From Halopseudomonas pachastrellae (GTDB taxonomy: Bacteria; Pseudomonadota; Gammaproteobacteria; Pseudomonadales; Pseudomonadaceae), in assembly GCF_900114765.1 (NCBI RefSeq), contig NZ_FOUD01000019.1, positions 40,155 through 104,154 of the forward strand: a stretch of 64,000 nucleotides of DNA, given 5' to 3'. The notes below the pieces were generated by a model. That model saw only the letters and a list, made by a program, of their open reading frames with translations, made no database searches and was not told where the DNA came from. The position numbers and the translations under genes are program-made. Of the stretch, positions 39,011 through 55,949 are shown piece after piece (the first letter of the stretch is position 1; the number at the start of each line of letters is the position of its first letter).

Positions 39011-41113
39011 TTAGCCTTGCTTCTTGATGATTGCTTCGGCGATGTTCATGGGTGCCTCGGCGTATTTCGAAAACTCCATGGAGTAGCTCGCACGTCCCTG
39101 GGACATGGAGCGAACGTCCGTGGCGTAACCGAACATTTCACCAAGCGGAACCTCAGCGCGGATCACCTTACCGGAAGGAGAATCTTCCATACCCTGGACC
39201 AGGCCGCGACGACGGTTCAAGTCGCCCATTACGTCACCCATGTAATCTTCAGGGGTGACAACTTCGACTTTCATCATCGGCTCGAGCAAAACGGCACCGC
39301 CCTTCTGGGCCAACTGCTTGGTGGCCATAGAGGCAGCAATCTTGAACGCCATTTCGTTCGAGTCGACATCATGATAGGAACCATCATAGACGGTTGCCTT
39401 AAGGCCAAGCAGCGGATAGCCGGCGAGCACGCCGTTCTGCATCTGCTCCTCGATACCCTTCTGGATAGCCGGGATGTATTCGCGCGGAACCACACCACCG
39501 ACAATTTCATTGACGAATTCAAGCTTCTCTTCGTTACCCTCGGCCGGCTCAAAGCGAACCCAGACGTGACCGTACTGACCACGACCGCCGGACTGACGTA
39601 CAAACTTGCCTTCGATCTCACACTTGTTGCGGATCGCCTCACGATAGGCCACCTGCGGCTTACCGATATTGGCCTCGACGCTGAACTCGCGCTTCATGCG
39701 ATCGACGATGATATCCAGGTGCAGCTCACCCATCCCGGAAATGATGGTCTGACCCGACTCTTCGTCAGTACGCACGCGGAAGGACGGATCCTCCTGCGCC
39801 AATTTGCCCAGCGCGATACCCATCTTCTCCTGGTCAGCCTTGGTTCTCGGCTCAACGGCCACCGAGATAACCGGCTCAGGAAACTCCATACGCTCAAGGA
39901 TGATCGGCTTGTCGATGGCGCACAGAGTATCGCCTGTGGTCACGTCTTTCATGCCGATCAGCGCGGCGATATCACCCGCGCGCACTTCCTTGATCTCTTC
40001 ACGGGAGTTGGCGTGCATCTGAACCATGCGGCCGACGCGCTCCTTCTTGCCCTTGACCGAGTTCAGCACCGCATCACCCGACGACAGGACCCCGGAATAC
40101 ACACGGGCGAAGGTCAGCGTACCGACAAAGGGATCGGTTGCGATCTTGAACGCAAGAGCAGCAAAGGGCTCAGCATCATCGGCATGACGCTCATCCACGC
40201 GCTCTTCGTCATTCGGGTGCACACCCTTGATCGCTACGACCTGATCCGGCGCAGGCAGGAAGTCGATAACCGCATCCAGCACCAGCGGAACGCCCTTGTT
40301 CTTGAAAGACGACCCACAGACTGCCGGCACGATTTCGCAAGCCAGGGTACGCTGACGCAGCCCCGCCTTGATGTCCTCGATGGAGAGCTCACCCTCCTCA
40401 AGGTATTTGTTCATCAGGTCTTCGTTGGCTTCTGCAGCCGCCTCGACCATCTTTTCACGATATTCGTTAGCCTGATCAAGCAGCTCGGCGGGAATCTCTT
40501 CCTCAACAAAGCTCATACCCTGATCTTCGTCATTCCAACGAATTGCCTTCATGCGCAGCAGATCAATCTGCCCCATGAAGTTTTCTTCAGCACCGATGGC
40601 CAACTGCACGGGCACGGGCGTATGACCAAGACGCTTCTTGATCTGCTCGACCACGCGCAGGAAGTTGGCGCCCTGACGATCCATCTTGTTTACATAGACG
40701 ATTCGCGGGACGCCATACTTGTTGGCCTGACGCCAAACGGTCTCGGATTGCGGCTCGACACCCGACGTACCACAGAACACCACGACAGCACCGTCAAGCA
40801 CCCGCAGCGACCGCTCAACTTCAATAGTGAAGTCAACGTGGCCGGGGGTATCGATGATGTTGACGCGATGCTTGTCGTACTGCTTCTCGGAACCCTGCCA
40901 GAAGGCGGTGGTAGCAGCAGAAGTAATGGTAATACCACGCTCCTGCTCCTGAGCCATCCAGTCCATGGTGGCAGCGCCATCATGGACTTCGCCCATCTTG
41001 TGGTTCACGCCTGTATAAAACAGGATCCGCTCCGTCGTCGTGGTCTTGCCCGCATCAACGTGCGCGCAGATACCAATATTACGGTACAGATTGATCGGGG
41101 TTGTACGAGCCAC
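39011..41113 (-). CDS. fusA: Elongation factor G
   Basis: This 700-residue translocation GTPase has G1 [16 protein letters not shown]2 [12 protein letters not shown]3 DTPGHVDF and G4 NKMDRQGA, followed by domains II-V ([18 protein letters not shown] in domain IV). Length is normal. It lies 18 nt after rpsG and 34 nt before tufA. No second EF-G gene is in view. Confidence 0.98.
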   Translation of the reverse strand: MARTTPINLYRNIGICAHVDAGKTTTTERILFYTGVNHKMGEVHDGAATMDWMAQEQERGITITSAATTAFWQGSEKQYDKHRVNIIDTPGHVDFTIEVERSLRVLDGAVVVFCGTSGVEPQSETVWRQANKYGVPRIVYVNKMDRQGANFLRVVEQIKKRLGHTPVPVQLAIGAEENFMGQIDLLRMKAIRWNDEDQGMSFVEEEIPAELLDQANEYREKMVEAAAEANEDLMNKYLEEGELSIEDIKAGLRQRTLACEIVPAVCGSSFKNKGVPLVLDAVIDFLPAPDQVVAIKGVHPNDEERVDERHADDAEPFAALAFKIATDPFVGTLTFARVYSGVLSSGDAVLNSVKGKKERVGRMVQMHANSREEIKEVRAGDIAALIGMKDVTTGDTLCAIDKPIILERMEFPEPVISVAVEPRTKADQEKMGIALGKLAQEDPSFRVRTDEESGQTIISGMGELHLDIIVDRMKREFSVEANIGKPQVAYREAIRNKCEIEGKFVRQSGGRGQYGHVWVRFEPAEGNEEKLEFVNEIVGGVVPREYIPAIQKGIEEQMQNGVLAGYPLLGLKATVYDGSYHDVDSNEMAFKIAASMATKQLAQKGGAVLLEPMMKVEVVTPEDYMGDVMGDLNRRRGLVQGMEDSPSGKVIRAEVPLGEMFGYATDVRSMSQGRASYSMEFSKYAEAPMNIAEAIIKKQG

Positions 41114-41131
41114 AATAGTCTCCTGAGCCGT

Positions 41132-41614
<483 letters not shown>

Positions 41615-41702
41615 TCAAACGGTCTTCAGGTTAGCTCGGAACTGTAACGATCTGGTTACGCCCGACCTTACTCTTATCGACACAGGTAAATTGAATTCGG
41701 TA

Positions 41703-42074
41703 TTACTTCGGACGCTTGGCGCCGTACTTGGAACGACCCTGCTTACGGTCTTTAACACCGGAGGTGTCCAGAGAACCGCGAACAGTGTGGTAACGCACAC
41801 CCGGCAAGTCTTTTACACGGCCGCCGCGAATCAGAACGACGCTGTGCTCTTGCAGGTTGTGGCCTTCACCACCGATGTAGGAAGAAACTTCGTAGCCGTT
41901 GGTCAGACGAACACGGCAGACTTTACGCAGAGCCGAGTTCGGCTTCTTCGGCGTAGTGGTATACACGCGAGTGCACACACCACGACGCTGCGGGCAGTTC
42001 TGCAGGGCCGGCACGTCGCTCTTTTCAGCAACGCGCTTGCGCGGCTTGCGAACCAGCTGGTTGATTGTTGCCAT
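41703..42074 (-). CDS. rpsL: 30S ribosomal protein S12
   Basis: This 123-residue decoding-centre protein starts [15 protein letters not shown]. The streptomycin-related segments are [13 protein letters not shown] and [13 protein letters not shown], both wild type with Lys at the sites where resistance changes occur. It is the first gene of the str operon, behind a strong promoter and a leader hairpin. Confidence 0.98.
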   Translation of the reverse strand: MATINQLVRKPRKRVAEKSDVPALQNCPQRRGVCTRVYTTTPKKPNSALRKVCRVRLTNGYEVSSYIGGEGHNLQEHSVVLIRGGRVKDLPGVRYHTVRGSLDTSGVKDRKQGRSKYGAKRPK

Positions 42075-42090
42075 CTAGCAAACTCCACTG

Positions 42091-42142
42091 ATGTCAAAAA
42101 TGACATACGTTAATAAAAAATGGCAGGACGAAGTGCCCCGCC
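42091..42142 (-). ncRNA. rpsL leader with intrinsic terminator (candidate attenuator)
   Basis: On the minus strand an 8-bp stem with two G-U pairs (arms GGCGGGGC at 42142-42135 and GTCCTGCC at 42129-42122), a 5-nt loop and ATTTTTTATT form a good terminator. It lies between the str promoter (42160-42188) and the rpsL start. A second small stem (ATGTCA/TGACAT, 42091-42106) lies close to the ribosome-binding site. CCCC at the very start of the transcript could pair with GGGG of the terminator arm. Pseudomonas rpsL leaders are a known predicted attenuator class (Rfam rpsL_psuedo, from memory). Confidence 0.65.
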
Positions 42143-42159
42143 AATTTTAGGGGTACGAG

Positions 42160-42188
42160 ATCATATAGAGACCGCACCCTGTCGTCAA
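42160..42188 (-). promoter_or_regulatory. Sigma-70 promoter of the str operon (rpsL-rpsG-fusA-tufA)
   Basis: The minus strand shows -35 TTGACG (42188-42183), a 17-nt spacer and -10 TATGAT (42165-42160). The predicted start is near 42153, about 80 nt before rpsL. It lies within the 145-bp rpoC-rpsL gap. Confidence 0.85.
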
Positions 42189-42219
42189 GGCACCCGACCC
42201 TTACGGGCCGGGCCACCTA

Positions 42220-46419
<4,200 letters not shown>

Positions 46420-46483
46420 GGCCTATACTCCTCGCAGTGTCTCAAGGGCGGCGCTCGCCGCCCGAGACGTGGGCAGTTGGTGA

Positions 46484-49400
46484 TTATTCGGATTCCAGTT
46501 CGATATCGATACCGAGCGAACGGATTTCCTTGACCAGTACGTTGAAGGACTCGGGCATGCCGGCCTCCATGCGGTGGTCTCCGTCCACGATGTTCTTGTA
46601 CATCTTGGTACGGCCGTTCACGTCGTCCGACTTCACTGTCAGCATTTCCTGCAGGGTGTAGGCGGCGCCGTATGCTTCCAGAGCCCAGACCTCCATCTCC
46701 CCGAAACGCTGACCACCAAACTGCGCCTTACCGCCCAGCGGCTGCTGGGTAACCAGGCTGTAGGAACCGGTGGAACGCGCGTGCATCTTGTCGTCTACCA
46801 GGTGGTTCAGCTTGAGCATGTACATGTAGCCGACGGTCACCGGACGATCAAAGGTGTTACCGGTACGGCCGTCGTACAGGCGCATCTGACCGCTGTCCGG
46901 CAGGTCCGCGAGACGCAGCATGTGCTTGATCTCGGTTTCTGCCGCGCCGTCAAATACCGCTGTTGCCATCGGTACGCCGCCACGCAGGTTCTTCGCCAGC
47001 TCGATGATTTCAGCATCGCTGAGATCGTCCAGGCTTTCCTGACGACCGCCTACCTTGTTGTAGACCTCGTCAAGGAAGCTACGCAGCTCGGCGATCTTGC
47101 GCTGCTCTTCCATCATGCGGTTGATCTTCTCGCCCAGACCTTTGGCCGCGAGGCCCAGGTGGGTTTCAAGGATCTGACCGACGTTCATACGCGACGGTAC
47201 ACCCAGCGGGTTCAGAACGATGTCGACCGGCGTGCCGTTCTCATCGTGCGGCATGTCTTCGATCGGCATGATCACGGAGATAACACCCTTGTTACCGTGA
47301 CGACCGGCCATCTTGTCGCCCGGCTGGATGCGGCGCTTGATTGCCAGGTAAACCTTGACGATCTTCAGTACGCCCGGTGCCAGGTCATCGCCCTGCTGCA
47401 GCTTGCGTTTCTTGTCTTCAAACTTCTCGTCGAGCAGTTTGCGACGGTCAACCAGGTACGCCTGGGCGCGCTCGAGCTGCTCGTTCAGCGCGTCGTCGCT
47501 CATGCGCAGCTTGAACCACTGGCCACGCTCGATACCGGCAAGAATGTCGGCCGACAGTGCCGTGCCTTTCTTCAGGCCGGCGCCGCCTTCGACAGACTGG
47601 CCGTCCAGCGCAGAAGCCAGACGCTCGAAGGTTGCGGTTTCAACGATGCGGAACTCTTCCTGCAGATCCTTACGGATCTCGTCGAGCTGTTCTTTCTCGA
47701 TGGCCAGGGCGCGCGTGTCACGCTCGACACCATCACGGGTGAAGACCTGTACGTCGATGACGGTACCCTTGGTGCCGGTGGGCACGCGCAGGGAGGTGTC
47801 TTTCACGTCAGAGGCTTTCTCACCGAAGATGGCGCGCAGCAGTTTCTCTTCCGGTGTCAGCTGGGTTTCGCCCTTGGGCGTTACCTTACCGACCAGAATG
47901 TCGCCCGGGCCCACTTCGGCACCCACGTAGACGATACCGGCTTCATCCAGCTTGCCCAGCGCCGCCTCGCCCACGTTCGGGATGTCGGAGGTGATCTCCT
48001 CCGGCCCGAGCTTGGTGTCACGAGACACACAGGTCAGTTCCTGAATATGGATGGTGGTGAAACGGTCTTCCTGAACAACACGCTCGGACACCAGGATGGA
48101 GTCCTCGAAGTTGTAGCCGTTCCAGGGCATGAACGCGACGCGCATGTTCTGACCCAGGGCCAGCTCACCCATGTCGACGGAAGAACCGTCAGCCAGGATG
48201 TCCTTACGCGAAACCACGTCACCTTTTTTCACCAGCGGACGCTGGTTGATGCAGGTGTTCTGGTTGGAACGGGTGTACTTGATCAGGGTGTAGATATCGA
48301 CACCCGCTTCGCCGGCTTCCACTTCGTCGTCGTTAACACGAACAACGATACGGCTGGCGTCGACGGAGTCGATCACGCCGCCACGGCGAGCAGTCACACA
48401 AACGCCGGAGTCGCGTGCTACGTTGCGCTCCATACCAGTGCCGACCAGCGGCTTCTCGGCGCGCAGGGTCGGTACCGCCTGACGCTGCATGTTCGAGCCC
48501 ATGAGTGCGCGGTTGGCGTCATCGTGCTCAAGGAACGGAATCAGCGAGGCAGCAACAGACACAACCTGACGCGGCGATACGTCCATCAGGGTGACGTCTT
48601 CCGGCGCCTTAACGGTGAATTCGTTCATGTGACGCACGGCCACCAGATCGTCCACCAGCTTGCCGTCTTCAACCTTGGCGCTAGCCTGGGCGATGACGTG
48701 GTCAGCTTCTTCAATGGCCGACAGGAATACGATCTCGTCGGTCACTTCGGCGTCTTTGACGCGGCGGTACGGGCTTTCCAGGAAGCCGTACTGGTTGGTA
48801 CGCGCGTAGGTCGCCAGGGAGTTGATCAGACCAATGTTCGGACCTTCAGGGGTCTCAATCGGACATACGCGACCGTAGTGAGTCGGGTGTACGTCACGGA
48901 CTTCGAAGCCGGCACGCTCACGGGTCAGACCGCCCGGGCCAAGAGCCGATACACGGCGCTTGTGGGTAATCTCGGACAGCGGGTTGTTCTGGTCCATGAA
49001 CTGGGACAGCTGGCTGGAGCCGAAGAATTCCTTGACCGCAGCAGCCACCGGCTTGGCGTTGATCAGATCCTGCGGCATCAGGCCTTCGCTTTCAGCCATG
49101 GACAGACGCTCTTTGACCGCACGCTCAACACGCACCAGACCCACACGGAACTGGTTCTCGGCCATTTCACCAACGGAGCGGATACGACGGTTACCCAGGT
49201 GGTCGATGTCGTCCACCACCCCCTTGCCGTTGCGGATGTCGACCAGGGTCTTGAGTACTTCGACGATGTCTTCCTTGCTCAGTACGCCGGCGCCTTCGAT
49301 CTCTTCACGACCGATGCGGCGGTTGAACTTCATGCGGCCAACGGCGGACAGGTCGTAACGCTCGCTGCTGAAGAACAGGTTGGCGAACAGCGTTTCGGCG

Positions 49401-50554
49401 GCATCTTTGGTCGGCGGCTCGCCGGGGCGCATCATGCGGTAGATCTCTACCAGCGCTTCGAGCTGAGTGGTGGTGTTGTCGATACGCAGGGTATCGGACA
49501 CGAACGGACCGCAGTCGATCTCGTTGGTGTACAGGGTTTCCAGGCGAGTGATCTGTGCCTTGGCCAGCTTGATGACCAGGTCAGCGGTGACTTCAGTATT
49601 GCAGTCAACCAGGATCTCACCGGTAGCCGGGTGCACGATCGGCTTGGCGATGGTACGGCCAATCAGGTAGTCGAACGGCACTTCCAGGCTGTTGATGCCA
49701 GCCTTCTCGAGCTGATTGATGTGGCGCGCAGTGATACGGCGGCCTTTCTCGACAATGACCTTGCCCTTGCCATCTTTGATGTCAAAGGTAGCGATCTCAC
49801 CACGCAGACGCTGGGGAACCAGCTCGAGCATGAGGCTTTCGCCCTGCACTTCGAACACGTTGGTGTCGTAGAACATGTCGAGAATTTCTTCGGTCTGGTA
49901 ACCGAGGGCGCGCAGCAATACGCTCGCCGGCAGCTTACGGCGACGGTCGATACGGACGAAGACACAGTCCTTGGGATCGAACTCGAAGTCCAGCCAGGAG
50001 CCGCGGTAAGGAATCACGCGAGCGGAGTACAGCAGCTTGCCGGAGCTGTGGGTCTTACCACGGTCGTGGTCGAAGAACACACCCGGGCTGCGATGCAGCT
50101 GGGAAACGATGACACGCTCGGTACCGTTGATGACGAAGGTACCGTTCTCGGTCATCAGGGGGATTTCCCCCATGTAGACTTCCTGCTCCTTGATGTCTTT
50201 GATCGCCTTATTGGAGGACTCGCGATCAAAGATGATCAGGCGCACTTTTACGCGCAGCGGCACGGCGAACGTCACGCCCCGCAGTACGCATTCCTTGACG
50301 TCGAAAGCCGGGTCGCCAAGGCGGTAACCGACGTATTCAAGAGCCGCATTACCCGAATAGCTGATAATGGGGAAAACAGATTTGAAGGCCGCGTGCAGAC
50401 CGATATCACGGACGCCACCCTGGGCAGATTCAGCCTGGAGGAACTCACGATAGGAGTCCAGCTGAATGGCCAACAGGTAAGGCACATCCATCACATGCGG
50501 CAGTTTGCCAAAGTCCTTGCGGATACGTTTTTTCTCAGTATATGAGTAAGCCAT
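46484..50554 (-). CDS. rpoB: RNA polymerase beta subunit
   Basis: This 1356-residue subunit starts [19 protein letters not shown]. The rifampicin pocket reads [20 protein letters not shown] followed by [10 protein letters not shown], all drug-sensitive type apart from the neutral Val in KRRVSAL. The C-terminal [24 protein letters not shown] is intact. It follows rplL by 216 nt with an attenuator-like hairpin in the gap. Confidence 0.99.
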   Translation of the reverse strand: MAYSYTEKKRIRKDFGKLPHVMDVPYLLAIQLDSYREFLQAESAQGGVRDIGLHAAFKSVFPIISYSGNAALEYVGYRLGDPAFDVKECVLRGVTFAVPLRVKVRLIIFDRESSNKAIKDIKEQEVYMGEIPLMTENGTFVINGTERVIVSQLHRSPGVFFDHDRGKTHSSGKLLYSARVIPYRGSWLDFEFDPKDCVFVRIDRRRKLPASVLLRALGYQTEEILDMFYDTNVFEVQGESLMLELVPQRLRGEIATFDIKDGKGKVIVEKGRRITARHINQLEKAGINSLEVPFDYLIGRTIAKPIVHPATGEILVDCNTEVTADLVIKLAKAQITRLETLYTNEIDCGPFVSDTLRIDNTTTQLEALVEIYRMMRPGEPPTKDAAETLFANLFFSSERYDLSAVGRMKFNRRIGREEIEGAGVLSKEDIVEVLKTLVDIRNGKGVVDDIDHLGNRRIRSVGEMAENQFRVGLVRVERAVKERLSMAESEGLMPQDLINAKPVAAAVKEFFGSSQLSQFMDQNNPLSEITHKRRVSALGPGGLTRERAGFEVRDVHPTHYGRVCPIETPEGPNIGLINSLATYARTNQYGFLESPYRRVKDAEVTDEIVFLSAIEEADHVIAQASAKVEDGKLVDDLVAVRHMNEFTVKAPEDVTLMDVSPRQVVSVAASLIPFLEHDDANRALMGSNMQRQAVPTLRAEKPLVGTGMERNVARDSGVCVTARRGGVIDSVDASRIVVRVNDDEVEAGEAGVDIYTLIKYTRSNQNTCINQRPLVKKGDVVSRKDILADGSSVDMGELALGQNMRVAFMPWNGYNFEDSILVSERVVQEDRFTTIHIQELTCVSRDTKLGPEEITSDIPNVGEAALGKLDEAGIVYVGAEVGPGDILVGKVTPKGETQLTPEEKLLRAIFGEKASDVKDTSLRVPTGTKGTVIDVQVFTRDGVERDTRALAIEKEQLDEIRKDLQEEFRIVETATFERLASALDGQSVEGGAGLKKGTALSADILAGIERGQWFKLRMSDDALNEQLERAQAYLVDRRKLLDEKFEDKKRKLQQGDDLAPGVLKIVKVYLAIKRRIQPGDKMAGRHGNKGVISVIMPIEDMPHDENGTPVDIVLNPLGVPSRMNVGQILETHLGLAAKGLGEKINRMMEEQRKIAELRSFLDEVYNKVGGRQESLDDLSDAEIIELAKNLRGGVPMATAVFDGAAETEIKHMLRLADLPDSGQMRLYDGRTGNTFDRPVTVGYMYMLKLNHLVDDKMHARSTGSYSLVTQQPLGGKAQFGGQRFGEMEVWALEAYGAAYTLQEMLTVKSDDVNGRTKMYKNIVDGDHRMEAGMPESFNVLVKEIRSLGIDIELESE

Positions 50555-50691
50555 CAGCGTTCCCCAGCTTGGTCACCTGCTTGATTGGCCTTCCCGCGGC
50601 GCGGGAAAACCTGAAAATGCGTGCAAGCCCTGAGTCTTGCTCACTCCTCTGGAGTGCCTCGCTGCAAGCGCCTATCGGCGCGTCACAACGG

Positions 50692-50722
50692 AAAAAGGCC
50701 GGTGGCACACAGGCCACCAGCC
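50692..50722 (-). terminator. Attenuator-type terminator between rplL and rpoB
   Basis: A 10-bp stem with one G-U pair (50713-50722 with 50697-50706, inner arms GGTGGC and GCCACC) and a 6-nt loop leads into five T residues on the minus strand. It starts 49 nt after the rplL stop, the same place where E. coli has its rplL-rpoB attenuator that lowers rpoBC relative to L7/L12. Confidence 0.8.
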
Positions 50723-50770
50723 ATCAATCTGACCGGTAAAATCAGATTGTCGACGCAAGGTCGGGCGAGC

Positions 50771-51142
50771 TTACTTGAGCTCGACCTTGGCGCCAGCTTC
50801 TTCCAGAGTCTTCTTGGCAGCTTCGGCCTCTTCCTTGGAAGCGCCTTCCTTGATGGTGCCCGGAGCGCCGTCAACCAGTGCCTTGGCTTCTTTCAGGCCC
50901 AGGCCGGTCAGTTCGCGAACTGCCTTAATGACGTTAACTTTCTTGTCGCCAGCTTCGGTCAGAACGATGTCGAACTCGGTTTGCTCTTCAGCAGCAGCAG
51001 CGGCACCAGCAGCCGGGCCAGCAGCAACAGCAGCAGCAGCGGATACACCGAACTTCTCTTCCATAGCGGAGATCAGTTCGACAACCTGCATGACGGACAT
51101 TTCGGATACGGCGTTGATGATATCTTCGTTGGTCAGAGCCAT
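50771..51142 (-). CDS. rplL: 50S ribosomal protein L7/L12
   Basis: This 123-residue stalk protein has an N-terminal dimerisation helix ([20 protein letters not shown]), an Ala/Gly hinge ([19 protein letters not shown]) and the C-domain [20 protein letters not shown] that recruits translation factors. It follows rplJ by 76 nt. Confidence 0.98.
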   Translation of the reverse strand: MALTNEDIINAVSEMSVMQVVELISAMEEKFGVSAAAAVAAGPAAGAAAAAEEQTEFDIVLTEAGDKKVNVIKAVRELTGLGLKEAKALVDGAPGTIKEGASKEEAEAAKKTLEEAGAKVELK

Positions 51143-51218
51143 GACTCTAAATTCCTGTATTGGGGGACGGCTGAAGCCGTCAAAACATTAAAAGCGTTAA
51201 AAGCAAGCAAGGTGCCTA

Positions 51219-51719
51219 TCAGGCAGCTTCGGCTTCCTTCTGATCGCGGACTGCAGCCAGAGTACGAACGAACTTGCTGGTAGCGCCTTGAATAACGCTC
51301 ATCAGCTGTGCGATTGCTTCGTCGTAAGTCGGCAGAGAAGCCAGCTTGTCGATTTCACCTGCTGCAAGGAAGTTGCCTTCGAACGCAGCTGCTTTGATCT
51401 CGAACTTGTCCTGACCCTTGGCAAATTCCTTGAACAGACGAGCAGCAGCGCCCGGGTGTTCGTTGGAAAACGCGATCAGAGTCGGACCCACAAAGGTTTC
51501 GTTCAGGCACTCGTACTCGGTACCTTCGATCGCACGACGCAGCAGGGTGTTACGTACAACGCGTACGTAAACGCCAGCTTCACGTGCATCCTTGCGGAGA
51601 CCAGTCATAGCAGCAACGGTCACACCGCGGGCATCAGCCACAACGGCAGACAGCGCACCTTTGGCAGCTTCGTTGACTTCAGCGACGATGGCTTTTTTGT
51701 CTTCGAGCTTAATTGCCAC
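51219..51719 (-). CDS. rplJ: 50S ribosomal protein L10
   Basis: This 166-residue stalk base binds L7/L12 dimers. The GTG start at 51719 gives [20 protein letters not shown] with CCAGGAG upstream; a 37-codon in-frame extension into the leader is rejected. It has [19 protein letters not shown] and [12 protein letters not shown]. With L7/L12 it is expected to repress its own mRNA through the leader at 51735-51870. Confidence 0.97.
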   Translation of the reverse strand: MAIKLEDKKAIVAEVNEAAKGALSAVVADARGVTVAAMTGLRKDAREAGVYVRVVRNTLLRRAIEGTEYECLNETFVGPTLIAFSNEHPGAAARLFKEFAKGQDKFEIKAAAFEGNFLAAGEIDKLASLPTYDEAIAQLMSVIQGATSKFVRTLAAVRDQKEAEAA

Positions 51720-51734
51720 GGGTTTTACTCCTGG

Positions 51735-51870
51735 ATTTACCATTGACCGCCCTTGCGAGCGGCATGTTTTGGTGTCTGATCCAGCCTGTACTGAATCGGG
51801 AGCACCATCTGCGTAGGCCTGGGGGATCACTCCCGGGGTTTAAGGCTTGCGCCGCCTACGGTCTTGGATA
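51735..51870 (-). ncRNA. L10 leader of the rplJL-rpoBC operon
   Basis: The 213-nt rplA-rplJ gap holds, after the rplA terminator, a structured leader. A long-range stem GUAGGC/GCCUAC (51859-51854 with 51818-51813) encloses a GC-rich inner hairpin (CCCCGGGAGUGAUCCCC region). This is the position and general shape of the L10(L12)4-binding leader. A promoter-like TTGGGG-N18-TATCCA lies just upstream but is weak. Confidence 0.6.
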
Positions 51871-51894
51871 GCCCCCACAGTGCAGGGACCCCAA

Positions 51895-51925
51895 TAAGAA
51901 AGGCGCATCGCGCGAGCGATGCGCC
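51895..51925 (-). terminator. Intrinsic terminator after rplA
   Basis: A perfect 10-bp stem (GGCGCATCGC at 51902-51911 with GCGATGCGCC at 51916-51925) with a 4-nt loop is followed by TTTCTTATT on the minus strand, 8 nt after the rplA stop. It separates rplKA from rplJL-rpoBC. Confidence 0.88.
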
Positions 51926-51932
51926 TGAACCA

Positions 51933-52628
51933 TCAGATGTTCAGGGAAGCCTGATCGATCTGTACGCCCGGACCCATAGTAGTGCTCAGGGTCACGCGCT
52001 TCAGGTAAACACCTTTGGAGGTGGACGGCTTGGCCTTTTTCAGGTCAGCCAGCAGCGCCTCAACGTTCTCTTTCAGCTTGGTGGCATCAAAGCCAACTTT
52101 GCCTACGGAGCAATGGATGATGCCGTTCTTGTCGGTGCGGTAGCGAACCTGACCGGCCTTGGCATTTTTAACAGCAGTAGCAACGTCAGCAGCAACGGTG
52201 CCGACCTTCGGGTTCGGCATCAGGCCACGCGGACCCAGAACCTGACCCAGCTGGCCAACAACGCGCATGGCGTCCGGAGAAGCAATAACAACGTCGTAGT
52301 TCAGATCGCCAGCCTTCATTTCGGCGGCCAGATCGTCCATACCAACTTTGTCTGCGCCTGCTGCCAGAGCAGCTTCGGCATTCGCGCCTTGAGTGAAGAC
52401 AGCAACGCGTACAGTCTTGCCAGTACCGTTGGGCAGCAGAGTAGCGCCACGAACGACCTGGTCGGATTTACGCGGGTCAACACCCAGATTGACAGCAACA
52501 TCAAAGGACTCAACGAATTTGACGTTGGACACTTCAGCCAGAACGGCAGCAGCTTCTTCGAAGGTGTAAGCCTTGTTAGCCTGTACCTTTTCGGCGATTG
52601 CCTTTTGACGCTTGGTCAGCTTAGCCAT
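51933..52628 (-). CDS. rplA: 50S ribosomal protein L1
   Basis: This 231-residue protein of the E-site stalk has [48 protein letters not shown] and the closing [17 protein letters not shown]. In E. coli it represses its own operon. It shares one base with the rplK stop (TAATG). Confidence 0.98.
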   Translation of the reverse strand: MAKLTKRQKAIAEKVQANKAYTFEEAAAVLAEVSNVKFVESFDVAVNLGVDPRKSDQVVRGATLLPNGTGKTVRVAVFTQGANAEAALAAGADKVGMDDLAAEMKAGDLNYDVVIASPDAMRVVGQLGQVLGPRGLMPNPKVGTVAADVATAVKNAKAGQVRYRTDKNGIIHCSVGKVGFDATKLKENVEALLADLKKAKPSTSKGVYLKRVTLSTTMGPGVQIDQASLNI

Positions 52629-53059
52629 TACACACCCTCCACATTCAGACCCATGCTGCGCGCGGAACCAGCAATGGTACGCACAGCGGCATCCAGATCA
52701 GCTGCAGTCAGATCAGCCTCTTTGGCTTTTACGATCTCTTCCAGCTGAGCGCGGGTAACGGTACCCACTTTCTGGCTGTTCGGACGCGGGGAGCCGCTCT
52801 TCAGGCCAGCGGCCTTCTTCAGCAGAACGGCAGCGGGCGTGCTCTTGGTTTCAAAGGTAAAGCTACGGTCGCTGTAAACCGTGATGATCACAGGAGTCGG
52901 CAGACCCGGCTCAACGCCTTGAGTCTTGGCGTTGAACGCCTTGCAGAATTCCATGATGTTGACACCGTGCTGACCCAGAGCCGGACCTACCGGCGGACTC
53001 GGGTTGGCCTGACCGGCCTTGACTTGCAGCTTGATATAAGCCTGAATCTTCTTTGCCAT
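52628..53059 (-). CDS. rplK: 50S ribosomal protein L11
   Basis: This 143-residue protein of the GTPase-associated centre starts [20 protein letters not shown] and has [18 protein letters not shown] and the C-terminal RSMGLNVEG. The start at 53059 is used; an upstream extension is not conserved. It follows nusG by 115 nt with a terminator in between, so it likely has its own promoter; a -10-like TATTTA occurs near 53100 on the minus strand, without a clear -35. Confidence 0.98.
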   Translation of the reverse strand: MAKKIQAYIKLQVKAGQANPSPPVGPALGQHGVNIMEFCKAFNAKTQGVEPGLPTPVIITVYSDRSFTFETKSTPAAVLLKKAAGLKSGSPRPNSQKVGTVTRAQLEEIVKAKEADLTAADLDAAVRTIAGSARSMGLNVEGV

Positions 53060-53120
53060 TGTCTTTCTCCGAAGGGTAATAGCGCCTTGCGGCTTCCCGT
53101 TTAAATACACTCCCCGACTG

Positions 53121-53157
53121 ACAACAAAACCCCGCAATGCCTAAGCACTGCAGGGTT
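53121..53157 (-). terminator. Intrinsic terminator between nusG and rplK
   Basis: A 13-bp stem including wobble pairs (53128-53140 with 53145-53157) with loop TTAG on the minus strand is followed by TTTTGTTGT. It begins 17 nt after the nusG stop. Confidence 0.75.
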
Positions 53158-53174
53158 CAGGGAATCAGATGAGA

Positions 53175-53708
53175 TCAGCCTTTTTCGACCTGGCCGAACT
53201 CGAGCTCCACCGGGGTGGGGCGACCAAAAATGAGAACGGCCACCTGAACTCGGCTTTTCTCATAATTAACTTCTTCGACAACACCGTTAAAGTCTGCAAA
53301 CGGGCCATCGGTAACACGAACCACTTCACCCGGCTCAAACAGCGTCTTGGGCTTGGGTTTGTCGGTGCCATCGGCAACACGACGCAGAATGGCTTCTGCT
53401 TCACGATCTGTAATGGGAGCAGGCTTGTCAGCAGTGCCGCCAATAAAGCCGAGCACGCGCGCGGTGTCTTTAACCAGGTGCCATGTACCTTCGTTCATTT
53501 CCATCTGAACAAGGACATAACCCGGGAAGAACTTGCGCTCGCTCTTGCGCTTCTGACCGTTACGCATCTCCACCACTTCTTCGGTGGGGACCAGAATCTC
53601 GCCGAATTGGTCTTCCATTCCGGCCAGCTTGACACGCTCCTGCAGAGAGCGCATTACATGCTTTTCGAAGCCCGAATAGGCATGCACGACGTACCAACGC
53701 TTAGCCAC
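53175..53708 (-). CDS. nusG: Transcription termination/antitermination protein NusG
   Basis: This 177-residue factor couples transcription with translation and Rho. The NGN domain (about 1-120) begins [19 protein letters not shown] and has [12 protein letters not shown]. The KOW domain (about 125-177) has [29 protein letters not shown]. It lies 9 nt after secE. Confidence 0.98.
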   Translation of the reverse strand: MAKRWYVVHAYSGFEKHVMRSLQERVKLAGMEDQFGEILVPTEEVVEMRNGQKRKSERKFFPGYVLVQMEMNEGTWHLVKDTARVLGFIGGTADKPAPITDREAEAILRRVADGTDKPKPKTLFEPGEVVRVTDGPFADFNGVVEEVNYEKSRVQVAVLIFGRPTPVELEFGQVEKG

Positions 53709-53717
53709 GGAGCACCT

Positions 53718-54086
53718 TTAACCAATGAACTGAGAAACGATCCAGCCCAGCAGGCTATCCAGACCCCAGAGAACCAGAGCCATAACCAGAACCACAGCCA
53801 CCACGATCATCGTGGTTTGTGCAGTTTCCTGCCGAGTAGGCCATACGACCTTGCGTATTTCGATACGCGCTTCTTTCAGCAGCGACCAGAACGCCTTGCC
53901 CTTGGACGTCTGCAGCGCGACAAAGCCGGCCACCAGACCCAGAACAACTAGCGCGATCGCGCGATACAAAACAGGCTCGGCAGAGAAGTAGGAATCTCCG
54001 AACACACCGACGGAGACAATTAAAGCCACAACAACCCACTTGATTACGTCGAAGCGGTTATCGTTAAGCTCTGCCTTAGCGCTCAT
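53718..54086 (-). CDS. secE: Preprotein translocase subunit SecE
   Basis: This 122-residue three-helix form is typical of gammaproteobacteria. Helices are at about 15-32, 40-60 and 92-116, and the conserved amphipathic segment EIRKVVWPTRQET precedes the last one. It forms the SecYEG channel with SecY (27210-28538). It lies 37 nt after tRNA-Trp and is expected in the tufB-trpT-secE-nusG transcript. Confidence 0.97.
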   Translation of the reverse strand: MSAKAELNDNRFDVIKWVVVALIVSVGVFGDSYFSAEPVLYRAIALVVLGLVAGFVALQTSKGKAFWSLLKEARIEIRKVVWPTRQETAQTTMIVVAVVLVMALVLWGLDSLLGWIVSQFIG

Positions 54087-54123
54087 GAATCTTCAAGTCC
54101 TGTTTTGGAAGCCAGATAAAATC

Positions 54124-54199
54124 TGGCAGGCCAGGAGGGAATCGAACCCCCAACCTGCGGTTTTGGAGACCGCCGCTCTGCCAATTGAGCTACTGGCCT
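54124..54199 (-). tRNA. trpT: tRNA-Trp (CCA anticodon)
   Basis: A 76-nt cloverleaf on the minus strand has a 7-bp acceptor stem AGGCCAG/CTGGCCT, anticodon loop CTCCAAA giving CCA, T loop TTCGATT, discriminator G and encoded 3' CCA. It lies between tufB and secE. Confidence 0.97.
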
Positions 54200-54253
54200 G
54201 TAATCGCAGTCGAGCCGGCAATACTACCGGCCCGACCATTCAAGATCAATCGA

Positions 54254-55447
<1,194 letters not shown>

Positions 55448-55532
55448 CGAGAGATCCCCTATTCGTGAGAGCAATGCGCGTGTCACGCGACCATTAAATA
55501 AAAGGCAGATATTCGCATATCTGCCTTGATAT

Positions 55533-55608
55533 TGGAGCTCATGAGCGGATTTGAACCGCTGACCTCACCCTTACCAAGGGTGTGCTCTACCAACTGAGCT
55601 ACATGAGC
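55533..55608 (-). tRNA. thrT: tRNA-Thr (GGT anticodon)
   Basis: A 76-nt cloverleaf has acceptor GCTCATG/CATGAGC, anticodon loop TTGGTAA giving GGT, T loop TTCAAAT, discriminator T and encoded CCA. It lies 85 nt upstream of tufB on the minus strand. Confidence 0.97.
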
Positions 55609-55632
55609 TTACACACCATTGCATTGTCAGAC

Positions 55633-55706
<74 letters not shown>

Positions 55707-55730
55707 CAAGTAGCCTGACTACGCGAAATC

Positions 55731-55815
<85 letters not shown>

Positions 55816-55829
55816 GTAAAAGAGGCGCC

Positions 55830-55858
55830 ATTTTCATCACTTGGCGACCCTCTGTCAA
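55830..55858 (-). promoter_or_regulatory. Sigma-70 promoter of the tRNA-tufB-secE-nusG transcript
   Basis: The minus strand shows a perfect -35 TTGACA (55858-55853), a 17-nt spacer and -10 GAAAAT (55835-55830), followed by the GC-rich discriminator GGCGCC. It ends 15 nt before the tRNA-Tyr 5' end. The discriminator is typical of stringently controlled stable-RNA promoters. Confidence 0.8.
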
Positions 55859-55949
55859 CACTTTTGTTAGCAAAAACACTTACTTGAACCGTGTTTCTGT
55901 CAACGCAGGCCTAGTCACCAGGACAGGCCGTCGTGAAGCGGGCGCAATT

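Noticed and set aside
41800..41960. Streptomycin-resistance change in rpsL
   Set aside because: Both Lys positions in [11 protein letters not shown] and RVKDLPG are wild type.
48870..49000. Rifampicin-resistance change in rpoB
   Set aside because: The pocket residues read as drug-sensitive; the Val for Ile in KRRVSAL is a common neutral variant.
46574..50545. 1323-codon open frame antisense to rpoB
   Set aside because: Same reason as for rpoC: no recognisable domain and exact coextension with the real gene.
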